Shown: piece by piece, positions 35,311 to 47,295 of the stretch
Position numbering within the stretch: the stretch's first letter is position 1
Layout: every line of letters starts with the position of its first letter
Source of the DNA: Acarospora socialis
Lineage: Eukaryota > Ascomycota > Lecanoromycetes > Acarosporales > Acarosporaceae
Assembly: GCA_025617375.2 (NCBI GenBank)
Contig: JAMYGW020000012.1
Coordinates: 806,001-870,000 of the forward strand
DNA length: 64,000 bases
Reading direction: 5' to 3'
Notes under the pieces: model-generated
The model's database searches: none
Told to the model about the DNA's origin: nothing
Seen by the model: only the letters and a program-made list of their open reading frames with translations
Position numbers and translations under genes: made by a program

Positions 35311-35839
35311 CTAGCCTACATCTGCGTCGGAAGCAAAACCGGGTATGGTGAATTTGAATGACATGCAGCGTCCGGCATCAACGTGTACCTACATCGACCT
35401 CAAGGCCAGTCAATCCACGAAGCTTTTCAGTCTCCACGTAGCGTGTCAACCGAAAACCACACGTTGATCTTGTCGCATGGGTTAGGAGATGAGGCCTCTT
35501 CACCGCTCCCTGGTGATCTCGAGTACATCACATTGCGCGCCAGTTCAACAGCTCTCCGAGACAAGGAGGCTGTCCGTTTGCCCGCCGCACTAGCATCGGG
35601 GACTGGAGATGATAGACTCGAGAGACAACGTACAGTAAAGCATGCATCTAAGGGAAGCTAAGGTCTGAAGTCTGAACGCACTTGGTGAGCGAGGTCAATT
35701 TAGGGGCGTAATGGATATTTCAGATCCTAGAATCAATCAAGAGAAAGAGATTGCAAGAGCTGATGGAGTCGAAATATACGTCGACCAGGCAATGGGTTTC
35801 AGCCTCTTAGCCCTATTCGATATTCGGAGTAGGTACAAA

Positions 35840-36180
35840 TACCTAGGTAGGTAGTGTGAGTCCCATTGTTGGCTAACGGACATCTCCATGTCAGGGCTAG
35901 GGAACCACGTCAGCTTAAATTAAGATACTCTACTATGATACTTGCCTTGCCTTACTAATCCAATCTCCCTTTCTGCAAATCATGCAAAGTCCTGATAAGT
36001 TGCCCGTTCATCAGCCCGATTGCCTTGTTAATCGTGTTGCACTGCACTTCTACCTTACCGCAGATTGCTACCTTACTTTACCTTACCTTATGCTGTACGA
36101 GTACTCCGTAACAATACATGTACTACCTTATGGTGTCTACTAGGTAGGTATGTTCGAATCTCGAACAGCTCATCTCCGTT
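35840..36180. repeat. Low-complexity TACCT/TAGGTA region
   Basis: Scattered copies of TACCTTA(C), TACCTAGGTAGGTAG and ACTAGGTAGGTA on either strand. No regular period, so not a satellite. Confidence 0.45.
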
Positions 36181-36454
36181 TTCCTTCCCGAGCCCCGCGT
36201 AGAGTATCTTAAAACCCGCTACGCTGTACTCTGCACTGTAATTTTACAGCGTCATCATCCCCCGATACATTACCTTATTGTACTACTGTGCCCAAGGTAG
36301 ATGTGCCTGAACCGATCCGCGACAGGGTTTCTTTTCAATGCCAGCTCATCAATGTCCGATCTAGCCTCGACTTACAGTAATGTACCCACGATAGAAAGCA
36401 GTTGATCAAATATTTCAATTTCCTCTGGCTCATCCACGATGCACCTTCACCAGC

Positions 36455-36946
36455 TCATGAATCCGTCAAACGTGGAACGGGTCCATTATGATCGCCTTCG
36501 GTCGCAGTCACGCCGCCGATGGCCAGCCTTGAACATGCTCCACGGTCATGATGCTTCACCGTTGATGCGCGACAACGCACTCGGTAGCAATGCAACTGTA
36601 GTCGATCTTTAGTTTTTAGATTTCCATGACTGGTACAACCTTCTTGACTGCTCCGAAACGAAGACCTTATTAGGAGCTGGGTCTGCGTTGACCTTTGCAT
36701 TGAGCTCTGCGTGGTCGTCGAAGTCGTGCTGACGGGGAGGTGAGTGTTCAGGTTACTGAGACAGACGCATTGATCGAGATACTCAAACACATGAATGGTC
36801 GTTTCAACAGCCGTCTTGAAGCAGGCCATGATACTACTTGTTGTGCGCAAGCTCGAATCTAACTCTGTATAAGAAATTCTTTTCTGGTGCTGCTTCAATT
36901 GATAATTGATGTGCGACAACGTTTGCGTATCGCTTCCCAGCCACAT
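36455..36946 (-). CDS. Doubtful 163-aa protein
   Basis: ATG frame MWLGSDTQTLSHINYQLKQH... with an internal ATG at MACFKTAVETTIHVFEYLDQ. No domain recognised. It sits head-to-head with the 980-aa gene, 118 bp away. Ser/Thr-rich middle. Could be a small gene or chance. Confidence 0.2.
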   Translation of the reverse strand: MWLGSDTQTLSHINYQLKQHQKRISYTELDSSLRTTSSIMACFKTAVETTIHVFEYLDQCVCLSNLNTHLPVSTTSTTTQSSMQRSTQTQLLIRSSFRSSQEGCTSHGNLKTKDRLQLHCYRVRCRASTVKHHDRGACSRLAIGGVTATEGDHNGPVPRLTDS

Positions 36947-37064
36947 CCTATCAACATAAAATTATTTGTCCAACCACCACATCATTCCCAGCCTCCTCCT
37001 GCAAATTCACTCGAGAAAAAAACTAAGATGAATTTCTAGCTGGCAATTCTACTACCGCTTACAC

Positions 37065-40064
37065 ATGACTGCGCAGACTCTCCATTCCTCATTACCCGAC
37101 CGGGCACGACTCACGTTGTGAGGACTCAATCGAAGACACGGCAGCTTGGTGCCACGGGCTTTTTGAGAATTCAGGTCACGTCGCACAAACCCTCCTCCAC
37201 ATCTCCAGCTTCCTTGCCTTGCGTATCGCACAGTCACGTTGTCTCACCCAAACCCGAGGGAATCCACTCCGGGTTATTCAGCGCTGTCTCGACCAAATCA
37301 GCCAGCAATTGACGAGCCCTACGAGATTTACGAACCTTCCAGGCCATCGAACCAGCAACGCCAGCAGCGTCATCAGTTCACTCAACAACCTCAGTCTCCA
37401 TCACGTCCGTCGAGCTCCTCGGGCAGTGCGCATACTTTACGGCGAACTCCCCGGCTCGAACCTCACAATCTCTCCCGTCAACGTGCAGCGTCAATTGATA
37501 GCGCAGCGCGACGTGTTCCGAGTGTACCGCTTGTCGAGCCCGCACAACCGGTTCCCGATTCGCCCAGCGAAGCGGGTGAGGGCTCCACAACTCCACGAGC
37601 GTCGACTCAAACCCTTCCCGAAACCTCATTCTGGCCCGTTCGAAGCCCACATATTTCGCGACGCACAGCTTCTGCCATCTTCTGGACCCTTGAGGTAGCT
37701 CTTCGCCAACCATACCAATTTACACCGGACCTCATAGAGGAGAACGCGTCAATGGCGGACCTGGTGGGCGCAGGGCAACTGTCCGGTGGTGGCAATGGGC
37801 GCGTCAGCAACGGTGGTTCGCGGGCCGCTTCGGGTCCCGTACCAGTCCCTCAATACCCTACCGGTGGCATGCGGACACCGACAGATATCATGAGGCAACG
37901 TCGAGACCGCGAGGCAAGGAAGAAGGCGGAAAGTGAGGCGAAGCAGAGGGAGCGGGAAGCGGATGAACAACGCAAGGCTCAAGAGGAGAGGAGGTCAAGT
38001 GCAGAAAGGAGAGCTGCTGCTGCTGCTGCTGGCGTTGCTGGAGGGGGCGACAACTCAACCCAACGTCGTTCAACTATACGGAGGTCTGGCGACGATGGCC
38101 CCGTTCGGCCGCACGAAGTGGGAACCAGGTCACAAGGTACAGTGGCCAACAGTGTGAGCGCGGCGCGACCGAACCCACAGGCAGTTATTCAGCCTACTTC
38201 GTCAGTGTCCGCCTCTGGTCGAGTGCAGGAACCGCCGAACCTTACACAGGATCCGGGCCGTGCATCCAGCAGGGTACAGTATGGACCATCCACTAGACCT
38301 CGAGCCACAAGCCTTTCTCAGCCTCAATCCAAACCAGTTCAACCACAGCAGCCACGAGCTGCATCCACCAACTACAGTACCCAGCAGCAACCGATCCAGA
38401 CGAGGCAGGTCTCTGCTGCAGCTCAACCTTCAGCTACACAAGCAAAACCATCCGTGGCTCCGTCAACCTCCCAACAGCCCCAAAATGGTCAAGGCTCGGG
38501 AGCGACTCAGCAACGAAATCCAACAACATCCTCGTTTCCACATGCCCTGGAACGTTGGGAGACTCTGTCGTCGCACTGGGAAGGTCTCACCTCTTTCTGG
38601 ATCCGTCGATTGCAAGAAAACAGCAGGGAGCTGGCCCTTGATCCTCTCAGCCAGCAAATGTCGCGGCAGATAAACGACCTCTCAGCTGCTGGGGCTAATC
38701 TTTTCCATGCCGTGGTCGAGCTCCAGCGATTACGTGCATCGTCAGAAAGAAAATTCCAGCGCTGGTTCTTCGAAACTCGTGCGGAACAAGAACGCGCCCA
38801 GGAGATGCAAGCTGAACTGACAAATACACTTCGCGCAGAACGGCGAGCACGTGCTGACGCGGTCGCGAACGCCGCTCGCGTGGAAGCAGAAAAAGGTACT
38901 TCCGAACAGCTGGTGAAAGAGATGAGACGTGAATTACAGATCTCAAAAGAAGAGGCTCGGAGGGCATGGGAAGAACTTGGTAGGAGGGAACAGGCAGAAC
39001 GGGATCGTACGACGTCTCTGAATAATGGCGAGCCAACTTTGGTGGGTAGTGTTCAGGTGGTCCCGATGATGCAAGGGGTACCAAGCCGCCAAGGCAGCAC
39101 AACCCGACAAACAAACATCGGCGGAGCCTATTCGGAGCGATCTGGAGGTTCAGTTACGGGAACACAACTAGGACAAGAAGAGAGTGTTGACAGCCCACTG
39201 GAAGGTGAGCAGGGTCACGGACCGTACCACCGGGGAGTTCGATCACCCACAAACACGGATCCTTTCGTCGAAGATGGCAGAGACATCCCTCCACAACCCC
39301 TTCATCACGAGCCTGATCTTCCTTCCCTAACCGGAGCGATGTCCCAACCTTTCCAGCAGCCACCCGCGTCTGCCGCTGCGGCTCCCGCTGTACAGAGTAT
39401 ATACGCTAGTGCCGTCACGCAGCAGCCTTCCGCTTCTTCCCAAACCGCACGAGCGCCCACTGCGCCGGGCGGCACGTACCTCCAGTACAGCCCAGCCGCA
39501 GCCTCTCAACCGTTCTACCAGCATCAAGGCTCGGCTCTGCATGCCGAGGAACAACCCCACGTCTCCGAACCAGACTCGCGCTCGTACGTGCAATCCGTCG
39601 AAGACACGGTCAGCGACTTGGGCGAAGAAGAATACGACATCGACGAGCACGGCGAGATTCGTCGCGACGCTCAAGGCCGTCCCATCCTTTACCGCCGCGG
39701 CGGCTTAGGCTCCGAGGACAGCGACGAGTACGATGTGCAGGAGGCGCTCGAGCGCGAGCGTGCGTACGGTCAGCGCTACGGCGGTGTGTCGGGTGTCGAG
39801 TACGGACAGGGATCGACAAGCACCGCCGGCGCGACGCAGAGACCTGTTGGCGGCGTGTTCGGACAGCAGAGTGTCGGACGCGGCCAGACGGCGGGAACGG
39901 CAGGAGCGTATGGTGGGAGTTCCGGGTTCGGAGGGAGTGGGCTGGGCTGGGAGGCGGTGCCGAGGCATCATCATCCGACTAGATTGAGTGATGTCTTAGA
40001 GGAAGATGAGAGGAGTCGCACAAGTCCGTCCAGGGCCAGTCAGACCAGTCGCGGTTTGCACTGA
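37065..40064 (+). CDS. 980-aa low-complexity coiled-coil protein, 2 exons
   Basis: The main frame is open from about 37175 to the TGA at 40062-40064. It lacks an ATG until 37752, so a short first exon was sought: ATG 37065 to 37117, donor GTGAGG, acceptor TTCAG at 37174, which joins in frame and yields 980 aa. Parts: polar Gln/Pro/Ser-rich N-terminus with PNQPAIDEPYEIYEPSRP; a highly charged helix at about 265-305 (RQRRDREARKKAESEAKQRE) followed by poly-Ala; an ordered core at about 475-630 (ALERWETLSSHWEGLTSFWI, then coiled coil RAEQERAQEMQAEL); and an acidic region with DLGEEEYDIDEHGEIRRDAQ. Resembles uncharacterised conserved ascomycete proteins; no function assigned. The first exon is uncertain. 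Confidence 0.68.
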
Positions 40065-40930
40065 ATGTTGAAACTCGGCGTTCTGGATGCAGCCGGCTTG
40101 ATAGAAACACTTGGGCTCAGGTTTCGTTGGGTTTACTTTGGCGCTTTCTCGATACAAGTCTGGACCACTTGCCGGCGCTGAGTTGGAAGCAGGCACCGGA
40201 TGGAATATACACGCCTACCTTTCCACTCTTCACCGCAACCAATTCCTCTCGTTTCTCCTGCTGTCTACAAAATACCCTTTTCTCTAATCACCCCTTTAGA
40301 CGGGAAGCGAGCGGTGCAGCATGAGCGTGTTGACATGTGTCTTATCTCCTTTTCCTACTCTGCAGAGCAGGGGCGTCAACTATCTGAATCTGCGTGTTTG
40401 TACATGCAGCTTGGCTCGGAACAAGTTGTAACTACATATGGAAATACGAGGTGTCTCATATACTTCTAATGGATCTTGTCCTAGAGGATAGAGGAGAGTG
40501 TAGCGGTGCCGAATATGCGTATAGTGAGGAGAACGGCGGAACTTAGGTCGTAGGCGCAAGATGTTGAGTAGCGATCCCATATAGACAGTCGTGGCTTTTA
40601 CTGCAGTGGGTTGTGGAGCGCGAGTTTGGTTAGCAAGAGGGTAAGATACTCGTTTGTAATGATTTATATACGTACAGTTTAAAAAGTATGAGCTTTGGCC
40701 CTGAAGCTCTGCTTTGATTTCGTCAGACACCATTCAAAAGGTTGGCGGAAGACCCGGCGACAGGCGGGGCGGAGATAGTGTGGATTGCTTACGTAAGCGA
40801 TATATATCTGCCAGCTCCCCGTTACCCTCTAGGTTGTAAAGCGGAGCCATCCCGACTCGATTCGTGGTGAGCGTGCTTGGATAGATTCCTCTTCGGCGCA
40901 TAGATTACCCTTTATCCATTCCAGCCAGTC
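40065..40930. other. Intergenic, 866 bp
   Basis: Downstream of the coiled-coil gene and upstream of SCO1. No gene supported; small frames on both strands only. Confidence 0.5.
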
Positions 40931-42099
40931 ATGCAAAGAACATCCCTATCCGCGTTCCTCTACTCCTCGAAGCCGCTGGCCGCAGCATGGCGGAACGCTC
41001 TGCGCTCGTGTCCACGGCAAGGCCTGCGGCGGATCCACTCCACTACTCCATGTATGGATGGTTATACTTCTCGGTGTCCGGGTCAGTGTGAACGTTCCCA
41101 ACGACGGAGATCTTCCGCTTCAACGTTCTGCTGTCCGCAAAGGAGACAATTCACATCAACATCGCCTCTCCCATATAAATCCATCCAAGAAGCACGCTCG
41201 CGCTATAGATCTGGAGTGAGTCACTTCTGCCGCCCTTCCTCTCATTACCTTCCAGATACCTTGCTAGACCCGTGCGGCAGCTAACAACTTGCGCCAATTA
41301 GCCCTTCTCATATGGCGCCGCTATTCTGTTTGTCGTCGCCGGCGCGGGACTGTATGTATATTTCCAGTACGAGAAGGGACGGATGGAGCGGAAGAGGATT
41401 GCGGAAGCCGCGAAAGGGATTGGGAGACCGAAGGTGGGGGGACAGTTTGAGCTGCTGGATCAGGATGGGAGGACGTTTACGGATCAGGATATGAGGGGGA
41501 AGTACTCTCTAGTATGCAGTTACCATACGACCCTTGGAGACTTCAAGACAAAAAGGACCGAAGTGAGTCCAAGGACTCGAGGGCTCTGTGTTGACTTATA
41601 CATGTAGGTCTACTTCGGCTTCACACACTGCCCGGACATCTGCCCAGAAGAACTCGACAAGATGGCCCAAATGATCGACCTCGTGAAAGAATCCTGCGGC
41701 AATATCATGCGACCGATCTTCATAACGTGCGATCCGGCGCGAGATACGCCGGCGGTGAACAAGGAATATTTGAAGGAGTTCCATCCCGATCTGATAGGGT
41801 TGACGGGCACCTGGGAGCAGATCAAGGCGGTGTGCAAGGCGTATAGGGTGTACTTTTCGACGCCGCCAAATGTGAAGCCGGGCCAGGATTATTTGGTGGA
41901 TCATAGTATCTACTTTTATCTTATGGGTAGGTCGTCTATGTTCATGGTGGGGAGGGCGCCGTTTGCTGACTTTGATCGCGTGATAGATCCAGAGGGGGAC
42001 TTCGTTGAGGCTATAGGGAGACAGCACAGTGCTGCGAGGGGGGCGAAGATCATAGCGGAACATGTGGGGGATTGGAGAAAGAAGCTTGATAAGAGCTAG
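40931..42099 (+). CDS. SCO1: SCO1 mitochondrial copper chaperone, 4 exons
   Basis: Predicted 308-aa protein that delivers copper to the CuA site of cytochrome c oxidase subunit 2, anchored in the mitochondrial inner membrane. Exons: 40931-41215, 41302-41511, 41608-41926, 41987-42099. The Arg/Ser-rich N-terminus (ALRSCPRQGLRRIHSTTP) is a mitochondrial presequence. A single membrane helix follows (YGAAILFVVAGAGLYVYFQY), then the thioredoxin fold with copper ligands CPDIC (in GFTHCPDICPEELDKM) and the distal His in DYLVDHSIYFYL. PIFITCDPARDTPAVNKEYL is the SCO-family strand. The last intron is 60 nt with no in-frame stop, so a retained form would add 20 residues next to the His ligand. Ends WRKKLDKS. 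Confidence 0.93.
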
Positions 42100-42810
42100 G
42101 TATTTAGCAGGTAGGAAAATGAGTCACTAGAAAGTAGTCCTCTCAAATGCTGTAATGTATGAGAGGTATGGGTGGATCGTTATCAGTTTTGTATTACTAA
42201 GCCAGCAATTTTGTGGCGCCCAGTTGGTCACGGCCACAGGCACCCTTCATGCATCTCGAGCGATACGCGATGTGAAGCGTGTTCTCTTCTGTAGGGAGGC
42301 CTTACCCTTGTTCAGACAACAGTTACACGGAAATCCTGCGTTGACACTGCCTTCATATCTGGCTGCCCTTCGGCTGTCATGTTTACAGCCTAACCGGTCT
42401 GGGGATTGTGCCTAACGCTCCCTGACTAAGAAACCTTAGAGGCCAGCGAATCCTCAGCGTTTAGTTTCAGGGACCTGCAAGTCAACCACACATGGACGCC
42501 TTCCTCACTGGGCGAAACTTTCGCTCTTCACCTTCTTTATACTGCTTTTAGTCTCTGAACTTTTTCTCATCCTCTTCACACTGCGCAACACCAGACCAAA
42601 ACCAGAACCAAGACCACTCTAGAGCGCACGACGGTTTAGAGGTAGAAAACATACCACCTAGGGCAAGGGATAACAAAACGACGTGAAGAGGACTCCAGAA
42701 CAAACAAGCCTGAAGGATCCCACCCACACAAGATCGGATCTTAATCGAGCACACGCGCCGAGCTACACTGTACGCGACTCTTCAGATTCTGACATCTCGT
42801 CAACTCCCAA
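42100..42810. other. Intergenic, 711 bp
   Basis: SCO1 3' region and promoter/leader of the transporter. No additional gene seen. Confidence 0.5.
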
Positions 42811-44623
42811 ATGGGACGAAAATCGCGCTCTCCGAACAGCCAGGCGAGAGACCGGTCTAGCTTGACTTCCCCACGAGGTGCGAACAGTCACGCGAACGGG
42901 TACGCAAACGGACACGCAAACGGACACGCTAACGGCAACATGAATTCACATCTTGAGATGCGGCGGAAGACGCCCGGCCTGGACTCTCCCACGTCAGCAT
43001 TCCAAACCGAACAGCTAATGAGAAAGGAGGACTTTACATTAGACGACGAGCCTCCACCTACACCACATACGCCCACCGCTTCCAATCACAGTTTCTTTGA
43101 CCTACCGTTACAGGACCGGAGAAACTTTCTGTTGCTGGTGTTGTTATATTTCCTTCAGGGCATACCCATGGGCTTAGCGGCGGGCTCTGTACCTTTTCTG
43201 CTAAAGTCACATCTCTCATATGGTCAGATAGGGATTTTCTCTCTGGCCTCATACCCTTACTCGCTAAAGTTGTTATGGAGTCCAATCGTGGATGCGGTAT
43301 GGAGTCCTAGATTCGGGAGGAGGAAGAGCTGGATCATGCCTATACAGACGCTATCGGGATTTGGGATGATATGGCTTGGAGGAAATATAAAGGGCATGAT
43401 GCTTGCGGCTGGTGAGAACGGTGGTGCTGGAGTGTGGACCTTCACATGGTGGTGGTTCTTCCTGGTGTTCATGTGCGCAACGCAAGACATTGCAGTGGAT
43501 GGATGGGCCTTGACCCTACTATCGCCGCAGAACCTATCGTATGCTTCAACAGCACAGACTGTTGGCTTGACCGCTGGGCAATTTTTGTCCCACACCGTGT
43601 TCTTAGCCTTCAACTCTCCGGCCTTTGCGAATAGATGGTTCCGCTCCATACCAAAGCCAGAGGGCGTGATGACTCTGGCGGGCTACCTTACTTTCTGGGG
43701 CTGGGCGTACCTTGTTGTGACGCTGGGTTTGGCAGTCCTCAAGCGTGAAGAGAAAACCAAGGACAGAGATGGAATACTCGAAGTCTACAGGATCATGGGT
43801 GGCATCCTGAAACTACGGAATATCCAGACCATCATCATCGTTCACCTGATTGCCAAGATCGGATTTCAGGCGAACGACGCTGTCACTAATCTAAAGCTCC
43901 TGGACAAAGGATTCAGCCAGGAAGATATGGCGTTGACAGCACTGATTGACTTCCCCTTTGAAATCGGTCTCGGCTACTATGCGGGGAAATGGTCTACCAA
44001 GTATCCACCGATGCACTTGTGGTGCTGGGCATTTGTCGCACGACTGGCAGCCGCTGTCATTGCTCAACTCACAGTCATCATCTTTCCAAAGGAAGGAGTC
44101 CAGACTTGGTATCTCCTGGTCGTCATCGCCGAACATATCTTCTCCACATTCACCAATACCGTCACGTTCGTCGCCATCTCCGCCTTTCATGCCAGGATCT
44201 CCGATCCGGTAATTGGTGGGACGTACATGACGTTGCTAGCTACGTAAGTCCCATATCTCTCTTATCAAGGGAACGTGCACTGATTCCACACACAGAGTTG
44301 CCAATCTTGGCGGGACATTTCCGCGTTTCTTCATCTTGAAGCTCGTCGACCTCTTCACCGTTGCCACGTGCATTCCTCCATCGACCCCACCCGCTGATCT
44401 CAAAGGTAAGCTTATCACCACGCCGTTCTCGTGCGCGCTTGTAGCGGAGAAGCACCGTTGTCTCGACGGAGGGGGGACGTGTAATATTTCTCGTGATGGG
44501 TACTACATCACGAACATAGTCTGTGTACTGATAGGGGCGTTGACGTTCTGGGGTTTTATCAAGCCGGCGGTGCTCAAGTTGCAGAGTCTGCCTTTGAGAG
44601 CTTGGAGACTGGCTGGTGGGTGA
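42811..44623 (+). CDS. Acetyl-CoA transporter, SLC33A1/AT-1 family, 2 exons
   Basis: Predicted 586-aa transporter that carries acetyl-CoA into the endoplasmic reticulum lumen (known for SLC33A1). Exons 42811-44243 and 44296-44623. The polar N-terminus contains four Ala-Asn-Gly-His/Tyr repeats, then about 12 membrane helices: LLLVLLYFLQGIPMGLAAGS (the family's first-helix signature), FSLASYPYSLKLLWSPIVDA, FGRRKSWIMPIQ, ATQDIAVDGWALTLL, then the C-terminal Cys-rich loop (FSCALVAEKHRCLDGGGTC) and DGYYITNIVCV. All are hallmarks of this branch of the major facilitator fold. Length is as expected. It lies tandem to SCO1 on the same strand. Confidence 0.92.
42889..42940 (+). repeat. 12-bp tandem repeat inside the transporter gene
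   Basis: Four copies of a unit like CACGCAAACGGA encoding (H/Y)ANG, in the disordered N-terminus. Likely to vary in number between isolates. Confidence 0.8.
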
Positions 44624-45111
44624 TAGAGTCAAGCAGTCTCAAGCGGATGATATGTATATATAGTTAACGAGATAGATTATGTGGTTGCGTTGCAAACTTT
44701 GGTACGGCAAGTCTTTCCCATGGTAGACGTGCTTTGACATGTTTGTCAGCACTGATCTGCAAAAGATCGAGCTTTTGGACTTAGTCTCAGAAAACCCGTC
44801 GGCCATCATAATCATTAAAAGACGACACAGTCCTTTACATGGAGGGCTGCAAGAGGTAAAACACGATCGGGGACTTACCAGGGTGGAAGCCCTAAGCAAG
44901 AAATCGTATTATAAGCGCATAAGTCCGAGGTCCGAGTTTTTGATATTTTATTCTATCTATTATACTCCAATGATCCAGACGAGTAATGCTTGCAATGGAT
45001 CTCTCACTGTAACTTCATTTGAACTCATCTCTACCACATATCCAGCCATGCTTGCAATCCCACCTCCGAACCCACACCCCACCACTTAAACCCCTCACAC
45101 ACCCTCGCAAA
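44624..45111. other. Intergenic, 488 bp
   Basis: AT-richer spacer; from about 45030 the sequence becomes strongly C-rich, before the YAE1 start. No gene seen. Confidence 0.5.
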
Positions 45112-45903
45112 ATGCACCACACCAACCCACCACCCACCTCCCCCTCCCACCCTCTCGACCCCAACTCCGACTCCGACCCCGACCCCGGCTCCTCACCACA
45201 CGCCCCACTCCAACCTCCACCTACCACGACCTCCGCAACAATGTCCGACATCTTCTCCACCACCCCCTCCCCACCTTCTTCCCCCACCTTCCGCAACCCC
45301 ACCACGACCATCCACCCCGCCAACATGGACGCCACCAACCCCGAACCATCCGACATCCCCCGCCTCCGCAGCACGCACGCAACAGCCGGCTACCGCGACG
45401 GCATCGCCGCGTCGAAGGAAAGCACCATCCAGGCTGGGTTCGACGAGGGGTATGCGCTGGGGGCGACGGTGGCGATGAGGGCGGGGTGGGTTTTGGGGGT
45501 TCTGGAAGGGATGCGTGACGCGCTAGTGGCGGGGGAGCGAAGAGTCGGGAGCGAAGGGAAGGGTAGGCAAGGCGATGAGGAGATAGTGGGGCGTCAGAAG
45601 GAAAGGGAGGGGGAGGAGGAGGAGGAGAGAAGGAGGGTGGAGAGGTTGTTAGGGGAGGCGAGGGGGGAGTTGAGTGTGCAGGGGCTGTTTGGGGAGAGGT
45701 ATTGGGGGGCGGATGGGGTGTGGAGGTTTGAGGTGGTGGGTAGCAGGGGAGGGGATGGGGAGGTGACGTTTGCGGAGGTGGCGGAACAGCATCCGTTGCT
45801 TGGGAAGTGGGTGGGTGTTGTGCACAGGGAGGCGGAGAGGTGGGGGGTGAATTTAGGCGGGTTTGAGGGGGAGGAGTGGGAGCGCGGGCGGGTGGGAGGT
45901 TGA
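45112..45903 (+). CDS. YAE1: Yae1-domain protein, single exon
   Basis: Predicted 263-aa protein with the Yae1 N-terminal helical-hairpin motif at about 90-135: [41 protein letters not shown] (regular Gly spacing, GxxxGxxxG-like). In yeast, Yae1 and Lto1 form an adaptor that recruits the ABC protein Rli1/ABCE1 to the cytosolic Fe-S assembly machinery. The N-terminus is Pro/Ser-rich and disordered; the middle is a Glu/Arg helix (about 155-185). ATG 45112 has a good context (CAAA before ATG); no ATG lies upstream in frame; ATG 45241 ([10 protein letters not shown]) is an alternative. The plus strand is C-rich before about 45400 and extremely G-rich after it. Confidence 0.82.
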   Translation: MHHTNPPPTSPSHPLDPNSDSDPDPGSSPHAPLQPPPTTTSATMSDIFSTTPSPPSSPTFRNPTTTIHPANMDATNPEPSDIPRLRSTHATAGYRDGIAASKESTIQAGFDEGYALGATVAMRAGWVLGVLEGMRDALVAGERRVGSEGKGRQGDEEIVGRQKEREGEEEEERRRVERLLGEARGELSVQGLFGERYWGADGVWRFEVVGSRGGDGEVTFAEVAEQHPLLGKWVGVVHREAERWGVNLGGFEGEEWERGRVGG

Positions 45904-45905
45904 GG
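45430..45905 (+). repeat. G-rich, C-poor tract (polypurine bias)
   Basis: The coding strand has many runs of three to six G and few C, e.g. around 45600-45720 (GAGGGGGAGGAGGAGGAGG and TTGGGGGGCGGATGGGG). The tract can form G-quadruplexes or R-loops. It is part of the YAE1 coding sequence, not independent junk. Confidence 0.75.
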
Positions 45906-47295
45906 GGACGGTGGTGGGGACGATATAGTCGTTCTCACAAGGACCTAGAACCGTGCCCGTCGGAGAACAGAACAGAGGTGGATCGGAATGACAGTATGTC
46001 ACAGGGACCAGACCGCTGGGTGCGGATCTAAAGGGTAACGATTTGCTTCTCGGCCTCCAACCCCGCCGTCGCTCCACATCAGTATACCGTTCAGAGAGCT
46101 ATGATATACGCAAAAGCAATTCCTCTGCACAACGAGTTTCGAAACCCTATACCAACCGACCAAGCAGCAACCGACCATCGAAATCGAAAATCACCCCCTT
46201 AGAACCTCATAAACCCAGGAAAGGGAACTCGACCTCGACACGGTTCGTCATTGGACGCCCCACCTATTTCAACGCCAAAAGCAACCACACGTCTTCATCG
46301 CCCACCTCCAGCTTCCACCCCCGACGAAACGGGCCGTTGTCACTGGCTTCCCCCATTACAGCCCCGTTTCAAGTCACGTCACAGCGAACCACGTCCGCAA
46401 TACCCCATGGACTGAGCATACTCACCACCGGGACTTCATCCCTCTGCTCCCTAAAGGGCACAAACACCAACCGATTATCTTGAGCACGCTTCTGGAAGGA
46501 AGCAAGCTGGCCCTAAACTTTGCTCATCTCGAATCCCTTACTCCTAAACTCACGAAGACATGTACCGCCTGCGTCTTTCGTCCGAGGATGCAAGATACAA
46601 GCACCTTGGTGCCTAGCTGGAGATTCGGCGGACTTAGGTCGGCGCGAGGGGATACGGCGCCGGACAGGCAGATGGACCTTGGTATTAGGTGAAGTTCTGG
46701 AAGTAGCGAGAGGCCGTTACGAGGAATGCGATGCGGCATTTGACGGTGAGTGTAAATCTGGAGGAGGATATACGTCGAATATGAGTACAGCACTTTTGCA
46801 AGTCAGCAAGGAGAAGCCAAGTGCGGAGGCAAAGACAGTGTCCTGGTCAAGCTGTGGGCGCGTGTGGATGGCATGGTGGAAGTGGTCGTTGCCGGATATG
46901 TTATACTGATGAGGAGGATGTCCGTATCAAGCGGAGTGAAGATCTTGCTGATTTTAGACGAGGATTGTGGTTTGGGAGAGGTCGAAACAGAAGATAGTAT
47001 GTTAATATGATCTTGTAAGGATGAATCGTAGATTCGGAATGAAAGGCGTTGTCAATTATCGCATTGATTTCCCCTAAAGAGGCAGTGGCCGTGAAGACGT
47101 CTATGCCAGAGGTGTTGGGTGCGGGAAGTGTATGGTAGGGATGAGGTGGAGCTTCTCATGACAGCACACAAGTAACTGAGCAGGCCGTAACAATCGAAAA
47201 CACAGGCCGTTCCCTCCAAGACTAAAGCCAACACCTGCCCATCCCTGCCAACCACACCTACACCCTCTCACCGCAAGCCAGCCACGAACCCCAAC
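45904..47295. other. Convergent intergenic region, 1.4 kb
   Basis: Lies between the 3' ends of YAE1 and CENP-O. Frames at 46043-46483 and 46520-46909 (plus) are Ser/Thr/Arg-rich without a recognisable family, and I do not call them genes. Confidence 0.4.

Larger units (their letters stand above)
34465..37064. other. Intergenic, 2.6 kb, low-complexity tracts
   Basis: No firm gene. A possible exon-like frame lies at 35041-35283 (minus) and a small frame at 36455-36946 (minus). Between about 35840 and 36180 the motifs TACCTTA, TACCTAGG and TAGGTAGG recur, a pattern common in ascomycete intergenic DNA. The last 100 bases are the leader of the next gene. Confidence 0.4.

Noticed and set aside
36152-36160. 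GTTCGAATC resembling a tRNA T-loop
   Set aside because: Flanking bases do not pair into a T-arm or an acceptor stem.
37219-37713. Other-frame open stretches over the start of the 980-aa gene
   Set aside because: They end within 0.5 kb, while the chosen frame stays open for 2.9 kb with coherent coiled-coil content.
45019-45111. N-terminal extension of YAE1
   Set aside because: Frame is open but lacks an ATG; first ATG is 45112.
46043-46909. Two plus-strand frames between YAE1 and CENP-O
   Set aside because: Ser/Arg-rich, no family, no consistent splice structure.
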